A DNA stretch of 5,700 nucleotides from Treponema sp. (GCA_031255815.1 JAIRRU010000126.1:1-5700), one strand, 5' to 3'. Shown: positions 1 to 5,291, counted from the stretch's first letter. The notes: generated from the sequence alone by a model not told the origin. Translations and numbers: made by a program.

Positions 1-7
1 CCCACCC

Positions 8-1420
8 CTACCCCTTCCGCCGGCGCTTCCCGTAAGGCCCGGAGGCGGCCCGGGGCCCGGCCTTATCCCCCGCGGGGCGGATTTCGACCTTGACGGGGAT
101 CAGGGAAAAGCCCAGATCCTTCCTGATCCGGTTTCTCAGGTAAGCGGTGTAGGCCTCCGTTACCGCCTGGGGCCGGGAAACAAAGAAAATAAAGCTTACC
201 GGATTGTCCGATTTCTGCACCCCGTACTTTACCTTGAAGCGCGTGCGGGGACCCGAGGGGGGCGGGTACTCCTCCAGCCAGCGTTCCAGGGCCTGGTTAA
301 GCCGGGCGGTTTCGATACGGGTAGTGAGCTGGCCGTAGATCCTGGCGGCGGTGTCCAGCAGCTTATCCACCCCGGTTCCGTCCGCGGCGCTTAGCGCCAG
401 GATGGGGGCAAATTCCATTTGGCCGAAGAGGAAACGTATCCGGTCGCAAACCGCCTCGAAGCTGTTCTTGACTTTGGGCATGGTATCCCACTTGTTCAGG
501 GTCAGGATGATCCCGCGGCCCTTGTCGTGGGCCAGCGCGGCGATTTTCTTGTCCTGATCCGAAAGCCCCTCCGCCGCGTCGATCAGGAGGAAAACGATAT
601 CGGCGGATTCTATGCTCTTTATCGCCCGGTTCACCGAATAGTACTCGATGTCTTCCGTTACCTTGGACTTGCGCCGGATACCCGCCGTGTCGAGAACCTG
701 GAAATCCCGGTTCTTCCAGGAGAAACTCCCCTCCACCACGTCCCTGGTGGTGCCGGGTATCTCGCTCACAATGCTTGCCCCGGAAGCGGTAAGCCGGTTG
801 CTCAGGGTGGATTTCCCCGTGTTGGGCTTCCCCAAAAGGGCGATGCGGACGGGCTTTTTTTCAGCTTCGATGATTTCAACTTTTGAAAAATCCAGCCGGG
901 AGACAATAGCCTGCTCCAGTTCCCCGATATTGTCCCCGTGTTCGGCGGATATCATCAAAAGCCCGGAGAAACCCAGGGAGAGAAGATTCCAGGCGCCGGC
1001 CTCCCTCCGGCCCCCCTCGGTCTTATTCACCGCCACCAGAAGCCGATCCCGGTAAGGGCGGAGAAAGCCGATAAACTCCTCGTCCTCCGCGGAAAGCTCC
1101 CCCGCCTCCAGGAGCAGCACGATAAGATCGGCCCGCTTCAGGGTCTCCAGGGTTTTGGCCACTATCAATTCGTCAAGATCGCCCGCTTCCCCGCCCGCCC
1201 GGTCAAGCTTGAAGCCGCCGGTGTCAACCAGCCGCAGGAGTTTGCCGGCGATAAGGGCCTCGGCCTCCACTGGATCGCGGGTTACTCCGGGAGTGGGATC
1301 GGTAATTGCCCGCCTGCGGCGGAGCAGGCGGTTAAAGAGGGTGGATTTCCCCACATTGGGGCGTCCCACCAGCGCCACCACCGGAAGGCCGCGGTACTTA
1401 AAAGCTTCGTTCCATTCCAT
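8..1420 (-). CDS. der: Ribosome biogenesis GTPase Der (EngA)
   Basis: Tandem-domain GTPase that acts in the cytoplasm in late assembly of the 50S ribosomal subunit. The 470-residue product has the full Der layout. G domain 1 has P-loop GRPNVGKS (19-26), PGVTRD (44-49), DTGG (66-69) and NKTE (132-135). G domain 2 has P-loop GKPNTGKS (197-204), PGTTRD (222-227), DTAG (244-247) and NKWD (309-312). A KH-like C-terminal domain (about 365-455) follows, then a basic tail ending KRRRKG. Length is near the family norm of roughly 440-490. The G4 motif of domain 1 is NKTE, not the usual NKxD. The ATG is 16 bp after the ptsI stop and has no clear Shine-Dalgarno, so translation may depend on read-through from ptsI. 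An ATG 11 bases further up is out of frame. No promoter is seen, so it is probably co-transcribed with ptsI. The identity is secure. Confidence 0.97.
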   Translation of the reverse strand: MEWNEAFKYRGLPVVALVGRPNVGKSTLFNRLLRRRRAITDPTPGVTRDPVEAEALIAGKLLRLVDTGGFKLDRAGGEAGDLDELIVAKTLETLKRADLIVLLLEAGELSAEDEEFIGFLRPYRDRLLVAVNKTEGGRREAGAWNLLSLGFSGLLMISAEHGDNIGELEQAIVSRLDFSKVEIIEAEKKPVRIALLGKPNTGKSTLSNRLTASGASIVSEIPGTTRDVVEGSFSWKNRDFQVLDTAGIRRKSKVTEDIEYYSVNRAIKSIESADIVFLLIDAAEGLSDQDKKIAALAHDKGRGIILTLNKWDTMPKVKNSFEAVCDRIRFLFGQMEFAPILALSAADGTGVDKLLDTAARIYGQLTTRIETARLNQALERWLEEYPPPSGPRTRFKVKYGVQKSDNPVSFIFFVSRPQAVTEAYTAYLRNRIRKDLGFSLIPVKVEIRPAGDKAGPRAASGPYGKRRRKG

Positions 1421-1436
1421 TTCGCCGGCATCCCGG

Positions 1437-3185
1437 TTAGACGGTGAGATCCAGGGGGCAGTTTTCGGCCATCCAGGATTCCACCAGGGCGGCGTTCTGC
1501 TTCCAGGAACTCCCCCGCAGGGCTTCTTCCGCCAGTTTGCGGCAGTCGTTCACGGATAGTTCCCGCACAATCCGTTTGATCTGGGGAATAGCCTGGGCGG
1601 TCATGCTGAACTCGTCCAGCCCGAGCCCCAGGAGCAGGGCGGTGCAGCCCGGATCCCCCGCCATCTCCCCGCACATCGCCACCTTGATGCCCTTGCGGCG
1701 GGCCACATCAATGACGTTCTTCAGGAGCCGCAGGACAGCCGGGTGGGTGGATCGGGCCAGGTAGTTTACCCGCTCGTTACCCCGATCCACCGCCAGGGAG
1801 TACTGTATCAGATCGTTCGTTCCGATGGAAAAAAAATCGGCGCGTTCGGCCAGGATATCCGCGGTAATCGCGGCGGAGGGCACCTCTATCATCGCGCCCA
1901 CCTCGATATGCTCGGCGTAGGCCTGGCCCTTGGCGCGGCATTCCGCCTTGGCCTCTTCCAGGAAACCGCGGGCCTGTTCCAGCTCTTCAACCCCGGAGAT
2001 AAGGGGAAACAGGATCCTTACATTCCCGTTCACGCTGGATCGGAGGATGGCCCTGAGCTGTGTTTTAAAAAGTTCCGGCAGGGCCAGGGAAAAACGGATA
2101 GCCCGCCAGCCCAGGAGGGGATTCTTCTCGTCGGCGGCCCGGAAGTCGGGGAGTATCTTGTCCCCGCCGATATCCACCGTGCGGATGGTTACCAGCCTCC
2201 CCTCAAGGGCCTTGAGCACCTTGGTATAGGCCTGGTACTGGCGCTCCTCCGCGGCCGTCTGCCCCGGGGTAAGGAAGAGGAATTCGGAACGGTAAAGCCC
2301 TATGCCTTCCGCGCCGTAGTTCAGCACCTGTTCCGCCTCCTCGGGGATCTCTATGTTCGCGTTAAGGGTTATCCTGACGCCGTCCCTGGTTTCCGCGGGA
2401 AAGCTCTTGCAGGACAAGGATTCCTTAAGCCGTTTGTTATACCTAAGCCCCTCTTCTTTGAAGCCCTCAAGTTCCCGTTTGGCGGGATTTACAAAAACTT
2501 CCCCGGTTTCGCCGTTAACCATCAGGGTATCCTCGCTGCTGATTTCCTTGGTGGCCGCAGCCAAGCCAAGCACCGCGGGGATACCGAAGGCCCTGGCGAG
2601 GATTGCCAGGTGGCTTGTCCGCCCCCCCTCGTCGGCGAGGAGCGCCTTGACCCGGGAACGGTTCATGGTGAGAATTTCGGAGGGGAGGATGTCATGGGCC
2701 ACCACGATCACATCCCTGTCCAGCTCCGCCAGGGAAACCCGTTTGACGCAGAGCAGGTGGCTGAGGATCCGCCGGGAGATATCGTTGATATCCGCCGAAC
2801 GCTCCCGGAAGAGGGGCTCTGAGGAAGCCATCATCTTCTGCGTCAGTTCCCGGACAACATCCCAGACCACCCATTCCATGTTGAGACGGGTCTCGTTGAA
2901 CCGGGTTTTAAGCTGATTCCGGAAATCCGGATCGTCCAGCATCAATAGGTGGGCGGCGAAAATATCCGCCTGTTCCCTGCTCATCTCCCGGATCGCCCGA
3001 TCATGGATAAGGCTAAGCTCGGCCATAGCCTCATTAATCGCCTTGTCCAGCCGTTTCAACTCCTCATCGGCGCGCCGTTTGGGGATACTGAAGCGGGGAA
3101 TATCGGGGTATTCGCTTTCTAAAAAGAGAAGGGCCTTACCCACGGATATACCAGGCGATGCGGGGATTCCGGTAAGTTTTTTCAT
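1437..3185 (-). CDS. ptsI: PTS Enzyme I (phosphoenolpyruvate-protein phosphotransferase)
   Basis: Cytoplasmic enzyme that takes phosphate from phosphoenolpyruvate and passes it to HPr, the first step of sugar PTS transport. From the ATG at 3185 the protein has 582 residues (E. coli has 575). It begins MKKLTGIPASPGISVG, the usual N-terminus. The HPr-binding region is followed by the swivelling domain with the phospho-accepting histidine in GGRTSH (His192), then the PEP-binding barrel: GLYRSEF (Arg299), IRTVDIGGDK (Arg335), MIEVPSA (Glu434), GTNDL (Asp458) and the catalytic Cys515 in MCGEMAGD. All key residues are present, so it should be active. The frame stays open 12 codons further, to a TTG at 3221, but that TTG is the first three bases of the -35 box, so I reject it. 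No ribosome-binding site precedes the ATG. der follows after 16 bp. No ptsH or EII gene is in the window. Confidence 0.96.
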   Translation of the reverse strand: MKKLTGIPASPGISVGKALLFLESEYPDIPRFSIPKRRADEELKRLDKAINEAMAELSLIHDRAIREMSREQADIFAAHLLMLDDPDFRNQLKTRFNETRLNMEWVVWDVVRELTQKMMASSEPLFRERSADINDISRRILSHLLCVKRVSLAELDRDVIVVAHDILPSEILTMNRSRVKALLADEGGRTSHLAILARAFGIPAVLGLAAATKEISSEDTLMVNGETGEVFVNPAKRELEGFKEEGLRYNKRLKESLSCKSFPAETRDGVRITLNANIEIPEEAEQVLNYGAEGIGLYRSEFLFLTPGQTAAEERQYQAYTKVLKALEGRLVTIRTVDIGGDKILPDFRAADEKNPLLGWRAIRFSLALPELFKTQLRAILRSSVNGNVRILFPLISGVEELEQARGFLEEAKAECRAKGQAYAEHIEVGAMIEVPSAAITADILAERADFFSIGTNDLIQYSLAVDRGNERVNYLARSTHPAVLRLLKNVIDVARRKGIKVAMCGEMAGDPGCTALLLGLGLDEFSMTAQAIPQIKRIVRELSVNDCRKLAEEALRGSSWKQNAALVESWMAENCPLDLTV

Positions 3186-3192
3186 TACTTGC

Positions 3193-3221
3193 AGAATAGT
3201 ATAAAGATATGGCTGTGTCAA
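3193..3221 (-). promoter_or_regulatory. Sigma70-type promoter of ptsI, giving a leaderless message
   Basis: On the minus strand, TTGACA (3221-3216) and TATTCT (3198-3193) are separated by exactly 17 bases. The -35 matches consensus fully; the -10 matches in four of six. The -10 ends 7 bases before the ptsI ATG (3185-3183), so the expected +1 falls on A3186 or A3185. That leaves a 0-1 nt leader. Seen directly: boxes and spacing. Inferred: start point and leaderless translation. Confidence 0.75.
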
Positions 3222-3239
3222 ACCGGGAATATCCGGGTT
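3221..3239. promoter_or_regulatory. Operator-like dyad next to the ptsI -35 box
   Basis: The 19-bp sequence AACCGGGAATATCCGGGTT has dyad symmetry of the form AACCnGGAnnnTCCnGGTT, seven paired positions in each half. It touches the -35 box of ptsI and lies between ptsI and the divergent small gene at 3292. Position and symmetry fit a dimeric regulator acting on one or both genes. No regulator family is recognised. Confidence 0.4.
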
Positions 3240-3255
3240 AAAGCCCCCGCGCTGC

Positions 3256-3277
3256 TTGCGGAAGGCCGCAAAGGAGG
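3256..3277 (+). promoter_or_regulatory. Ribosome-binding site with an adjoining small hairpin
   Basis: AAGGAGG (3271-3277) is a near-perfect Shine-Dalgarno for the small gene starting at 3292, with a rather long 14-base spacing. Just before it, TTGCGG (3256-3261), loop AAGG and CCGCAA (3266-3271) form a 6-bp hairpin whose 3' arm shares one base with the site. An in-frame TAG at 3286-3288 prevents any earlier start. A role for the hairpin in translation is speculative. Confidence 0.5.
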
Positions 3278-3291
3278 GTAAATTTTAGCTT

Positions 3292-3501
3292 ATGGAAGGA
3301 AAAACCGGCCCGCAAGCGCCGAATTGTCTCCAGTGTTCCTACTTTAAGGTTACCTGGGATCCTGTTTTTCCCCGTTCCTGCCTCCTTTTCGGGATAAAAT
3401 GCCGGAATTTGCCCTCCGCCGAGGTTTTTCGGGCCTCGGGACAACACTGCCCCTCCCTGAAAAAGCGGGAAAAGGCCGGACGGGGGCCGGAATCCCCCTG
3501 A
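3292..3501 (+). CDS. Small four-cysteine protein (conserved, function unknown)
   Basis: A 69-residue protein with a clear pattern: CxxC (Cys12, Cys15), then YFKVTWDPxFP (17-27), Cys30, FGIK (33-36), LPSxxVF (40-46) and SGxxC (Cys53). From memory this matches a family of short bacterial proteins with CxxC, VTW, FGxK/GFK, PS and SGxxC blocks, some labelled 'uracil-DNA glycosylase' in databases without enzymatic support. Four spaced cysteines (12, 15, 30, 53) suggest a zinc-binding knuckle; Cys37 is extra. The tail after about residue 57 is basic and low in complexity. The start is the first ATG after an in-frame stop and follows a strong AAGGAGG. It is divergent from ptsI and convergent with the lipoprotein gene. 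Most likely a real gene; the biochemical role is unknown. Confidence 0.75.
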   Translation: MEGKTGPQAPNCLQCSYFKVTWDPVFPRSCLLFGIKCRNLPSAEVFRASGQHCPSLKKREKAGRGPESP

Positions 3502-3617
3502 TCCAGCCGCCGCCCTGTTCCCGGCCCGTCCCCGGCAAAAAAAACGGAACTCCGCCGGGGCTCGCGGCTTGGGGGAGAAGGGCCCCGGCCCGCGGGCAGG
3601 GGCGGCCGCAACAATTT

Positions 3618-3653
3618 AAAAACTGCCCGCAAAGCCGGTTACTTTGCGGGCAG
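3618..3653 (-). terminator. Intrinsic terminator, lipoprotein side
   Basis: CTGCCCGCAAAG (3623-3634) and CTTTGCGGGCAG (3642-3653) form a perfect 12-bp stem with a 7-base loop. Read on the minus strand the stem is followed at once by five T (3622-3618), a textbook rho-independent terminator. It would end transcripts from the lipoprotein gene about 80 bases past its stop. The stem also contains the left inverted end of the block. Confidence 0.75.
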
Positions 3654-3658
3654 ACCTT

Positions 3659-3685
3659 GCATTTGCATACGCAAATGCGGTTTTT
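3659..3685 (+). terminator. Intrinsic terminator, small Cys-rich gene side
   Basis: GCATTTGC (3659-3666), loop ATAC, GCAAATGC (3671-3678), then GG and TTTTT (3681-3685). The stem plus T-run on the plus strand fits a rho-independent terminator for the 69-residue gene, some 160 bases after its stop. The stem is short and AT-containing, so efficiency may be moderate. Confidence 0.6.
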
Positions 3686-3692
3686 AAGACGG

Positions 3693-3724
3693 TCTGTCCA
3701 TAATGTGCCTGCATTATGGACAGA
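3693..3724. repeat. Perfect 13-bp palindromic hairpin just after the lipoprotein stop
   Basis: TCTGTCCATAATG (3693-3705) and CATTATGGACAGA (3712-3724) pair perfectly across a 6-base loop. The hairpin starts 7 bases after the lipoprotein stop codon on the minus strand. It has no following T-run, so it is not a simple terminator. It may stabilise the mRNA 3' end. The same 13 bases recur at 4068-4080. Confidence 0.7.
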
Positions 3725-3730
3725 GTCTAT

Positions 3731-4042
3731 TTATTCACCGTTGACGATGGTGTAGAAATCCGTCCAAAGGCCCAAGATGCCCGGTCTGACATAGTACTGA
3801 ACGGCGGTAATCCTGGTAATCCCCCCGTTTTTTGCCGCTGTCTCTATCGTGGGAAAATTGACATCGCCGCCGAAAATGCCGAACCAGAGCTTAGACGTCG
3901 CCGTGCCCGTCTTTTCAACGCTGTCATTTACCGTGCTAAACTGCAACATAACCGGACTGGTCAGCGAAGCGCAACCGGAAAAAAACACCCCAAGTACCAG
4001 CGTTACCGCCAGTATTCCCAAAACAAACCTTAGCTTCTTCAC
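3731..4042 (-). CDS. TRL-like family small lipoprotein
   Basis: A 103-residue exported lipoprotein. The N-terminus MKKLRF is followed by a hydrophobic stretch (about 6-21) and a lipobox-like FFSGC with Cys24 as the likely lipidation site, a relaxed spirochaete-type box. The mature part has the features I associate with the TRL-like family (TRL-like Pfam family, recalled from memory): SP near the N-terminus (29-30), a FGIFGGD segment (54-60), IETAAKNGGITRITAVQYY (66-84) and the closing GLWTDFYTIVNGE (91-103). Function of the family is unknown. The start is GTG, set by AGGAGG (4051-4046) at 5-base spacing; the nearby ATG inside the spacer is out of frame and stops after two codons. GC content is lower than that of its neighbours. 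It lies in a block with inverted ends, which hints at acquisition as a cassette. Confidence 0.85.
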   Translation of the reverse strand: MKKLRFVLGILAVTLVLGVFFSGCASLTSPVMLQFSTVNDSVEKTGTATSKLWFGIFGGDVNFPTIETAAKNGGITRITAVQYYVRPGILGLWTDFYTIVNGE

Positions 4043-4045
4043 AAC

Positions 4046-4051
4046 ATCCTC
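4046..4051 (-). promoter_or_regulatory. Strong ribosome-binding site that fixes a GTG start
   Basis: AGGAGG on the minus strand lies 5 bases before GTG 4042-4040. It selects the GTG of the lipoprotein over the out-of-frame ATG at 4047-4045. It contrasts with ptsI and the URO-D gene, which lack such a site. Confidence 0.85.
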
Positions 4052-4067
4052 CTAAAACTAAACTGTA

Positions 4068-4093
4068 TCTGTCCATAATGTAACACATTACGG
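4068..4093. repeat. Second, degenerate copy of the CCATAATG palindrome
   Basis: TCTGTCCATAATG (4068-4080) is an exact 13-base match to the left arm of the hairpin at 3693. After loop TAACA comes CATTACGG (4086-4093), which pairs with CCATAATG with one mismatch. It lies in the predicted 5' leader of the lipoprotein gene, so related palindromes flank the gene on both sides. Confidence 0.65.
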
Positions 4094-4129
4094 GGCATTT
4101 CCCAAAAGCTGAAGTTTTGGGAAAGCCTC
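4092..4129. repeat. Long hairpin upstream of the lipoprotein gene
   Basis: TTTCCCAAAA (4098-4107) and TTTTGGGAAA (4115-4124) form a perfect 10-bp stem with a 7-base loop. Past a bulged A at 4097, GGGGC pairs with GCCTC, including one G-T wobble, extending the stem to about 15 bp. It has no T-run on either side. It would fold in the leader RNA of the lipoprotein if the promoter at 4157-4185 is used. Confidence 0.65.
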
Positions 4130-4156
4130 TACGGGCAGACTTTAAATATGAGGTCC

Positions 4157-4185
4157 AGTTTAGCTGATGCTGCGGTTTTTTTCAA
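4157..4185 (-). promoter_or_regulatory. Candidate promoter of the lipoprotein gene
   Basis: TTGAAA (4185-4180), a 17-base spacer and TAAACT (4162-4157) on the minus strand match the consensus boxes in five and four of six positions. The start would fall near 4150, just outside the right inverted end, giving a leader of about 108 bases that includes both upstream hairpins. A weaker alternative is TTGGGA-17-TACATT, near 4086-4120. No clear terminator follows the URO-D gene, so read-through is also possible. Confidence 0.4.
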
Positions 4186-4215
4186 GAGGCCGGAGGCCGC
4201 GTTACGGATTTTTCT

Positions 4216-5256
4216 TCAACAGCGCCCGCCCCTCAGCTCTTTTACGGTTTCAACGAGGGCTTCTATGTTTGCGTACGGAAAGCCGTTGTCAGCCTCAATG
4301 TAGAACCAGCCGCCGCCGTTTTCAAGGCCGAAGGTTTCGTACTCGCGGAGTACCAGTTCCCGCACCTCCGCCGGGCTCCCGCTGGTCATAGTCCGGGCGC
4401 GGTCGGTGTGGACGGCAAGGGCAAGGCCGAGTTTCCGGCATTCCTTCGCGAGTTCTTCCATATTGTAAGCGGGAAGCTGGGGCCAGATCGAGGTTATCCC
4501 GAGTTCGGCGAAATACGGGAGCAGGTCTCTTATATAACCGCAGGAATGAAAATGAATATCCATACCCGCGTCCAGAGCGGGCCGGAAGATCTCTCTGAGC
4601 CGCGGGAAAAAGAAAGAACGCCACAGCGCGGGGCTCATGATCAGCCCCCGCTCAGTGCCGTAGTCGTCACCGAAGGCGACGCCGTCGGCGCCGGAAGCCG
4701 CGGCTGCCTTTACCAGGGCCAGATCGTGTTCGAGGATGATGTCGGCCAGACGGTGTATCCAGGGCTCGCCGTTTATGAGGTCGCAGAGAACGTCGGCTTC
4801 GGGACGGAGTTCTATCATCCTTTCAAAAAGGGAACCGCAGCCTGCCAGCCGGTAGTAAGTGTCCGTACGGCCGGCTAGGGCCGCCTTTCTGGCCCCGGCT
4901 ATATTGCCGGGTACCGGGGGCGCGGGCGGCGCCTTGTAGCTCTCGATTTTGGTTTCATCGGCCAGGGGGTAATCGCAGGGGATTCCGGCAACGCCGAAAA
5001 TGCGGAATTCCCAGAGGACGCCCCAGGAGTCCCGCTTAAACGAGTGGTACTTCCCTTCGCTGTCAAAATCCGAAGCCGGAAGGATCGGCGGATCGAAACG
5101 CTCAAAGGGCTGAAAATCCCCCGGCAGCCTGCTGTACAGATCATTCAGTTTGCCGCCGTGTTCGTAGTAGCCCGCCGGCGTGTAAAAATATTGTACCGGG
5201 ACGCGGTCAGGCTTTTTATAGTGCATGGCGGCGGATACCCGTTCCTTTGAAGTCAT
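4216..5256 (-). CDS. URO-D family protein, probably a zinc/cobalamin-type methyltransferase
   Basis: A 346-residue protein of the uroporphyrinogen decarboxylase superfamily. It opens with the family signature MTSKERVSAAMHYKKPDRVPV and carries the barrel motif GDDYGTERG followed by SPALWRSFFFPRLREIF (about 206-224). The HSCG motif (His237, Cys239) is the HxC zinc-site signature of methylcobalamin:thiol methyltransferase relatives (MtaA/MtbA type), not of haem UroD. In those enzymes zinc has a further Cys ligand nearer the C-terminus; here that region reads WFYIEADNGFP (317-327) with no Cys. Ligand use may therefore differ, with Glu321 or Cys283 as possibilities. No cobalamin-binding corrinoid protein or activase gene lies in the window, so the substrate cannot be named. 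The ATG has no Shine-Dalgarno and sits 6 bases after a promoter -10 box. The stop is TGA at 4216-4218, and the last residue is a Cys. Confidence 0.85.
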   Translation of the reverse strand: MTSKERVSAAMHYKKPDRVPVQYFYTPAGYYEHGGKLNDLYSRLPGDFQPFERFDPPILPASDFDSEGKYHSFKRDSWGVLWEFRIFGVAGIPCDYPLADETKIESYKAPPAPPVPGNIAGARKAALAGRTDTYYRLAGCGSLFERMIELRPEADVLCDLINGEPWIHRLADIILEHDLALVKAAAASGADGVAFGDDYGTERGLIMSPALWRSFFFPRLREIFRPALDAGMDIHFHSCGYIRDLLPYFAELGITSIWPQLPAYNMEELAKECRKLGLALAVHTDRARTMTSGSPAEVRELVLREYETFGLENGGGWFYIEADNGFPYANIEALVETVKELRGGRC

Positions 5257-5262
5257 AGGTAC

Positions 5263-5291
5263 ATGATATGCCTGTTCCCGCAGAATGTCAA
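5263..5291 (-). promoter_or_regulatory. Sigma70-type promoter of the URO-D gene, giving a leaderless message
   Basis: TTGACA (5291-5286), a 17-base spacer and TATCAT (5268-5263) on the minus strand. The -35 is perfect and the -10 differs from TATAAT at two positions. Six bases separate the -10 from the ATG at 5256, so +1 is expected on the A of the ATG itself. The architecture is the same as at ptsI. Confidence 0.75.

Larger units (their letters stand above)
3614..4147. repeat. Block with imperfect inverted ends around the lipoprotein gene
   Basis: The left end ATTTAAAAACTGCCCG (3614-3629) and the right end CGGGCAGACTTTAAAT (4132-4147) are inverted copies matching at 14 of 16 positions. The block between them holds the TRL-like gene and several palindromes. 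Its coding part is about half GC by hand count, lower than the flanking ptsI/der and URO-D genes. No transposase is present and no unambiguous target duplication is seen, though a TTTAAA lies at both ends. It may be a small non-autonomous element, or two copies of a genome-wide intergenic hairpin repeat. Confidence 0.4.

Noticed and set aside
419..1447. Overlapping plus-strand open frames opposite der
   Set aside because: Antisense shadows of a clear Der; no domains and no ribosome-binding sites of note.
1743..2822. Long open frame (359 codons) on the plus strand
   Set aside because: Wholly antisense to the well-conserved ptsI. Its protein is rich in G, P and R with no recognisable motif, as expected of a shadow in GC-rich DNA.
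3177..3205. Possible plus-strand promoter TTTTTT-N17-TATAAA for the small Cys-rich gene
   Set aside because: The -10 is good, but the -35 matches consensus at only two positions, and the T-run comes from the MKK codons of ptsI. Too weak to call.
3530..3560. CCCCGGC/GCCGGGG stem enclosing an A8 tract
   Set aside because: The T-run falls in the loop, not after the stem, so it does not make an intrinsic terminator on either strand. Such GC-rich pairings are expected here.
3339..3632. Minus-strand open frames opposite the small Cys-rich gene
   Set aside because: Arg/Pro/Gly-rich translations without motifs. The plus-strand frame has the cysteine pattern and the ribosome-binding site.
3716..4033. 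Plus-strand open frame of 105 codons beginning in a hairpin
   Set aside because: Antisense to the lipoprotein, which has a lipobox, family match and AGGAGG site.
3676..4180. Direct repeat TGCGGTTTTT at 3676-3685 and 4171-4180
   Set aside because: Half of it is a T-run, and the flanks do not extend the match. I do not use it as evidence for the block boundaries.
4408..4878. Plus-strand open frame of 156 codons
   Set aside because: Antisense to the URO-D-family gene and lacking family features.
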